Shown here: piece after piece, positions 62,001-64,000 of the stretch
How positions within the stretch are numbered: the stretch's first letter is position 1
Layout of the letters: every line of letters starts with the position of its first letter
Origin: Sorangium cellulosum
GTDB lineage: Bacteria > Myxococcota_A > Polyangia > Polyangiales > Polyangiaceae
Assembly (NCBI RefSeq): GCF_002950945.1
Contig: NZ_CP012673.1
Location: forward strand, 620,001 to 684,000
DNA length: 64,000 nucleotides
Direction: 5' to 3'
Position numbers and translations under genes: made by a program
The notes under the pieces: model-generated
The model's input: only the letters and a program-made list of their open reading frames with translations
Databases searched by the model: none
What the model was told of the DNA's origin: nothing

Positions 62001-64000
62001 CACGGACGATCCGGCGCTCTTCGACGAGGCGGCCGAGGCGCTCGAGGGCGTCTACCGCACGCGCGGGGACAACGCCGCGCTGGCGCGCCTCTACGAGAAG
62101 CGCATCCGCTTCGCCCCGACCGGCGCGGAGCGGATCCGGATGCGCCTCGACCTCGCCAAGGTGCTCGAGGTGCGCTCGAACGACCCGCGGGCGGCGCTCG
62201 CGACGCTCGAGAAGGCGCTCGCCGACGACCCGTCGGACCCCGACGTGCTCGGCGAGATCGAGCGCCTCGCCCCGCTGACGGGCGGCTGGGCGAGCGCCGC
62301 CGCCGCGCTGGAGCGGGCGGTGCGCGAGGGGGCGGACCTCGACAGCGACACGGCGCGCGACCTCTGGATGCGCATCGCCGAGTGGCAGAAGAACAAGGTC
62401 AATGACCCGAAGGCCGCCGAGGCGGCGTTCGAGGAGGCGCTGAAGCACGATCCCACGAGCGAGCACATCCTCCGGGCGATCGAGGAGCTGCAGCGCGCGC
62501 CGGGGCGCGAGCGCGACCTCATCGGCACGCTCCGCCGGATCGCGGCGCTCGACGGCATGGAGGGGAGCGCGGGCGAGCTCCGGCGCGAGGCGAAGCAGCT
62601 CGCCGAGCGCGCGCTGGGCGACCGCGAGCTCGTCGAGGCGATCCTGCGCGAGATGATCGCGGCGGAGGAGGGCGACACGTGGGCGCTCGGCGAGCTCACG
62701 AAGGTGCGGGAGGAGGCGGGCGACCACAAGGAGGTCTTCCGGCTGCTCGTGCGCCAGGCCGAGCTCTTCATGGAGGCCGATCGCGTCCGCGACGCGCGGC
62801 ACGCCGCGGCGGCGGTCGCGCGCGAGAAGCTCGGGGACGACGCGGCGGCGATCGAGCTCTACGAGACGCTCTTCGAGGCGGATCCGGGCGACGAGCGCGC
62901 CGCGACGGCGCTGCGCGAGCTCTACGCGAAGGCCGGCAAGCACAAGGAGCTGCTCGCGTTGCTCGAGCGGCTCACCGAGCTGGCCGAGTCCCCCGAGGCG
63001 CGCTCGGCGCTGCGCCTGGAGAGCGCGGAGATCTGCCTCTCCCGGCTCGACGCCGTGAGCGAGGCGACCGAGCACCTGCGCGCGGTCCTCGACGAGCAGC
63101 CGGACAACGAGAAGGCGACCGTCCTGCTCGCGCAGCTGCTCGAGAAGACCGGCCGCGATCAGGAGCTGTCGGACCTGTTCGTCGCGCAGATCGAGCGCGC
63201 GAGGGACCGGGGCGACGTCGCGGCGGAGCTGTCGTACAGCGTCCGCCTCGGCGAGGTCTACGAGAGCCGGCTCAACGACACGGCGCGGGCGATCGAGACC
63301 TACCGCGCCGTGCTCGAGCGCGAGCCGCGCCACCCCGGCGCGCTGCTCGCGCTGGCCCGCCTGCACGAGCAGCGCGGGGAGAAGGCCGAGGCCGCGCAGC
63401 GGCTCGAGGTGATCCTCGAGGACGCGAGCGGCGCGGACGCCGTGCGCACGGCGCTCCGCCTCGCGGAGCTGCACCGGGCCCTCGGCGACGAGGGGGCGGT
63501 CCGGCGCGTGCTCGAGCGGGGCCTCGCCGCGGACGGGTCGGCGCAGGAGATCCGCAGGCAGCTGCTCGCCCTGTACGAGAAGCAGCAGGCCTACGGCGAG
63601 CTCGCCGACCTCATCACCGGCGACGCGGACGCGGCTGCGCAGCCCGCGGAGAAGGTGGCGCTCTACCGCAAGGCGGCGGGCATCCACCTAACCAAGCGGA
63701 ACGACCCTGGCCGGGCCGCGGATCTGCTCGTGAAGGCCACGGAGCTCGTGCCGGGCGACCGCGAGCTCCTGCTCGCGCTGTGCGACGCGTACAGCGCCTC
63801 GGGCCGCGGGCAGAAGGCGGCCGAGGCGCTCCAGCTGATCGTCGAGTCCTACGGCGGCCGCCGCTCGAAGGATCTCGCCGCGATCCACCACCGCCTCGCC
63901 AAGGCCTACCTGGCCGAGGGGCAGCGGGAGCGGGCGCTCGGCGAGCTCGACATCGCGTTCAAGATCGATCCGGGCTCGATCGCCATCCTCCGCGACCTCG
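53029..64000 (+). CDS. Giant TPR-type helical repeat protein (open at the window edge)
   Basis: From ATG 53029 (GGAGAG nearby) one frame stays open to base 64000, at least 3,657 residues. I checked it at many points without a frame break. The protein is built of helical repeats of about 35-40 residues with the recurring pattern of an Ala-rich helix, LY, then DP-type turns, e.g. AIEQYKSVLRTDPENRQARDALKRLY, AIGYYERILELDPFYTAALDSLEKLY, and ALGELDIAFKIDPGS near the end. Composition is rich in Glu, Ala, Leu and Arg, with very few Cys and no signal peptide or membrane segment in the visible part. It is probably a cytoplasmic scaffold or interaction platform; partners are unknown. The gene stands alone after the dehydrogenase gene, which is divergent. 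Its C-terminus lies outside the window. Confidence 0.85.
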   Translation, partial: MSVETIRMALGRLQDEPENEAAWNELAEAVTAPNNGVGAGDVERLLGAARSKHEQRREWQAVARLLELEIALAAGTAVEGAMQAELARVYHEELVDVDRATAAYRRLLELRPDDDAAAEAVETDASKRERWRDIIDRYLAEAEASTDDAFKSALYTSAADIGYRYGRAELGAKIPELLELALKLDPKNRRAANLAELAFAAAGDWEAVVRVQALVKTEAQSKEDRIAAGLRLARTTKAHLGDPARAVAAYEEVLDLSPSQPEALAFLAEAYSAAGEWERLVALYEDQLRSGGVKPGEELGMLVQIAMVHWRMRGQPQAAEPYFDRVRRADPAHAGMLNFYREILEQRGDKPRLTTILTDAQRAVPDGPEKRALATEIARLAESQENAAKAIEQYKSVLRTDPENRQARDALKRLYLQTEGYNALVELYRQDLERTPATDVAGRVAVLRDIAAIYRDRAKNDAALVTVLTQIVQLDDKDVDAVRELTRIYEALGRWRDLLSYQQRLAELTESQAEKAGLYRAVARRWIDQFSNVQNAIAAYEALLTVEPIDEEAQQKLRELYLKRRAWPQLYSLYERKLESAEGAAKIELLGEMAKLAAERLDRGADAIALQKRILELDPNAPGVLDALEKQAEREKDFATVAEVLERRVDLAADDAARLVSLQKLGAVYAERLKDPAQAARTWRRVLTLSPGHARALRVLRDSYFAAGDWDGLEELYASQNDWEGLVDFLSGAADKAADPATKLDISFRAARIFEEQLKAPERAARSYERVLSVSPRDARAAAALVPIYEEEEKWARLPALYEILLAATDDAEAQVSMLRKLAAATGGPLSDKPSALGYARRAYELKPDEEGLELLEAWSRAAASWGPFVDAVEGRLRTATDLPTDVQRTLRLKLAEVYAREMGKLDEAVTVYRGLVEDDPSDEDTVRALDALLRANERQEDLRWLFDLRASQVEGEARADILEEWATLEEEVFGDPAKSIELLRKVIALAPGRLDALRALSRLLIAAGEFEAAAEIVATQRDVSEGDDRARREIELAALYLDRLDRPADAFEAAVRALDLSAHDPEAIAVLSRLVERPETRVRAARVLAVEYAETGNHRREAMALRVILEAERDPARRRELYLTLAEVEETKLHAAGTAFDALLRALHEFSDDIELWDRAAELSRRAGRPTDLAEAYRVHLVAGRTEGDKVLGSSVEVELCERAASLHDEQLGDPEGARPYLERVLSLDPNNHRAFNRLKQILTAAERWGELEELYDRAAKGTTDEKERIELLNEVALIAEEIIGDAAKAIGYYERILELDPFYTAALDSLEKLYEREGRFRDLAALLEQRLKTATESEGVEIKLSLGSIYLDRLHEPEGSLGHLEDVLRIRQNDPKARELVERLLDIGALRLRAARVLEAVYEARDEIRQLVRVLEIRRQGADSESERRELLRRVSVLQDERLKDDAGAFASLSELLPLEPEDLPARERLIEIGRRLGEHEQVAEVLTAAADACPTPSIRGEILMEVARICEDLLGDVGRAEKVYQRVLGIDPTDPSLVIPAAQALGRIYAAQEQHQALAGVLAIEVRLEEDVATRRSLYERIGTLYETVLDDPQKAIEAWQARLGDDSADAAALAALERLYERTSQWRELVGVLRAREQSTTDPEERRRAMTKAAETLAQRLADVPEAINAWRAVLDEFGPERPTLAALEALYELDERWVDLAETLEVDLSLAAETSARLDLLARLGDVRRLHQADAPGALDAYRQALSLDPSNARCRAALEAMLEREDARRDAAETLEPLYEADGDAERLLRVLEIKVETSDLPSERLATLQKALRTAEGLLGDTSRAFGYALRGVREAAGEPEVTTWISTVERLGEATGRWAEVCALFQRIAPDILDSDVQQNVRLRVGELARHKLGDRELAVEQYKKALEARGDDRRAMIALEELYGEASDAASLLEILKLRVEHAQSDEEKTGLLFRIAELERGPLGDQASAIATYETILDIALHPDAIAALDSLYREAKRFEDLIRLYERQLDVRAGDLADLHVKIALVAHGHTGDVQRAFDELSEALLIEPAHEGAVALLEAILERSAEAEHRARAGEMLEPVYLRRADWNRVKIALEARLAASQDPAERRDLLQRLATLHEEQLEDYRAALETVAKLLHEDLTDEGVWAELERLAKVASAERRLAEIYATELGGLTSDDASSAKLSRRTGELYAELGEVADALRWYRRAHEFEPDSRELFDAIDGLLIKEGRHGERIQLYRAALDYRKDDGRLDALHTIARLERTELREPALAIETYRAALDVDENDARALDALTELYRELDRPRDLADLYLRRAEAAPNGERAAPYRLALAELLRTRLDDTSGAIDQLEAIVGEVPTHAEAIRALEALIQDPQHKARVVEILRPLYEQADDWRQLIRLNQERLGLATDAREKVGVLRETAKLWETRGNDELRAFDATRTAFSLDPDDGETRGELERLAEQLGAWEELASSLEEGVTTTADELTKRELLSSLAKVYDTRIDDPRRALGAYARLSALDPSDPEPLEQMDTLAVLLSDWDTLIAVLEKKSEMASDEENASICRRIAETKLEMLEDTEGAIKAYERALDLDPDSAMTIDALIELYEPRGVASRLVELYGRRVELADAEEEGLRYDLNVRAAERYERDLASPRDAITALNAALEAKPGDPAVLSALERLYRAERMWDDLLSNLTLQAGAAADRDARIKLRTAIGDLYAGELESPSDAIEQYRLVLDEDPANNHAIQAVRTIGEAREELRLDAAEVLEPVLRAAGRHEELAAALELRLRAQTEPADRAATLRAIAVVQDVELGRPLEAEQALLRALEDAPDDASLHAEIERLAARTDGFGRYCDALAQRAAATFDATIAKDLFLRIGRIAEEKLKDDRRSAVAYAKAVEHAGDTPELLEALDRLYGRLGDEKALADVLERRVSVTTGDREQADLFYRLAVIQIGSFGDKSQGLSTLRQALDRAVDHEPASAALEALTDDPALFDEAAEALEGVYRTRGDNAALARLYEKRIRFAPTGAERIRMRLDLAKVLEVRSNDPRAALATLEKALADDPSDPDVLGEIERLAPLTGGWASAAAALERAVREGADLDSDTARDLWMRIAEWQKNKVNDPKAAEAAFEEALKHDPTSEHILRAIEELQRAPGRERDLIGTLRRIAALDGMEGSAGELRREAKQLAERALGDRELVEAILREMIAAEEGDTWALGELTKVREEAGDHKEVFRLLVRQAELFMEADRVRDARHAAAAVAREKLGDDAAAIELYETLFEADPGDERAATALRELYAKAGKHKELLALLERLTELAESPEARSALRLESAEICLSRLDAVSEATEHLRAVLDEQPDNEKATVLLAQLLEKTGRDQELSDLFVAQIERARDRGDVAAELSYSVRLGEVYESRLNDTARAIETYRAVLEREPRHPGALLALARLHEQRGEKAEAAQRLEVILEDASGADAVRTALRLAELHRALGDEGAVRRVLERGLAADGSAQEIRRQLLALYEKQQAYGELADLITGDADAAAQPAEKVALYRKAAGIHLTKRNDPGRAADLLVKATELVPGDRELLLALCDAYSASGRGQKAAEALQLIVESYGGRRSKDLAAIHHRLAKAYLAEGQRERALGELDIAFKIDPGSIAILRDL

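Noticed and set aside
53202..62405. Plus-strand frame of 3,067 codons
   Set aside because: It is Arg/Ala/Gly/Pro-rich with no family pattern and is offset from the frame of the TPR protein, which has a proper start, repeat structure and remains open past the window.
56152..63687. Minus-strand frame of 2,511 codons
   Set aside because: Exact complement of the TPR gene; composition-driven, no ribosome binding site and no domain.

Overview
The window is very GC-rich DNA with strong G/C third-position bias, long shadow frames on both strands, lipoproteins, a giant TPR protein and a Ser/Thr kinase-AAA-GAF-STAS protein. Together these suggest a myxobacterium, most likely of the Sorangium/Polyangiales type. 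That is an inference from gene content, not a species identification. I see no rRNA, tRNA, insertion sequence, phage gene or CRISPR array.

Layout. 1-13.1 kb: a partial lipoprotein, a double-core hybrid histidine kinase, recX, a DUF362 lipoprotein with a CBM9-like tail, a Cys-rich lipoprotein, a diheme cytochrome c/beta-propeller lipoprotein, and a divergent uvsE/DHH-phosphoesterase pair. 14.1-19.1 kb: a 1654-residue kinase/ATPase/GAF/STAS signalling protein behind a leader of about 1 kb. 19.1-24.5 kb: a minus-strand diterpenoid module of GGPP synthase, class II diterpene cyclase, class I terpene synthase and cytochrome P450. It is the best candidate for an undescribed biosynthetic system here.

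25.7-39.2 kb: a tightly overlapped minus-strand cobalamin operon. In transcription order it reads DUF3209-like, FNR-like flavoprotein, cbiD, cbiC, cobL(cbiET), cobI, cbiG, cobJ, an unknown 138-residue protein, cobM, cobA, cobB, cobU, cbiB, cobQ. With cbiX, which inserts cobalt early, this is a cobalt-early (CbiG/CbiD) route. No recognisable cbiJ/cobK is present; the flavoprotein next to cbiD is a possible replacement. 39.4-42.4 kb: an ABC-2 exporter with a TetR regulator. 42.6-44.4 kb: a MarR regulator and an FAD monooxygenase that share a 13-bp operator. 44.5-48.6 kb: the cobalt supply operon cbiM-cbiN-like-cbiQ-cbiO-cbiX, led by a cobalamin riboswitch whose 3' hairpin encloses the cbiM ribosome binding site and a TTG start. 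The two cobalt/B12 operons are separated by the exporter and monooxygenase cassettes.

48.6-53 kb: a gene-poor stretch with simple repeats, an enoyl-CoA hydratase, an RDD membrane protein, two inverted arrays of heptamer repeats, and a 3-hydroxybutyryl-CoA dehydrogenase. From 53.03 kb to the window edge one reading frame stays open for more than 3,650 codons and encodes a giant TPR-type repeat protein. Much longer-looking antisense and alternative frames over this gene are artefacts of its base composition.
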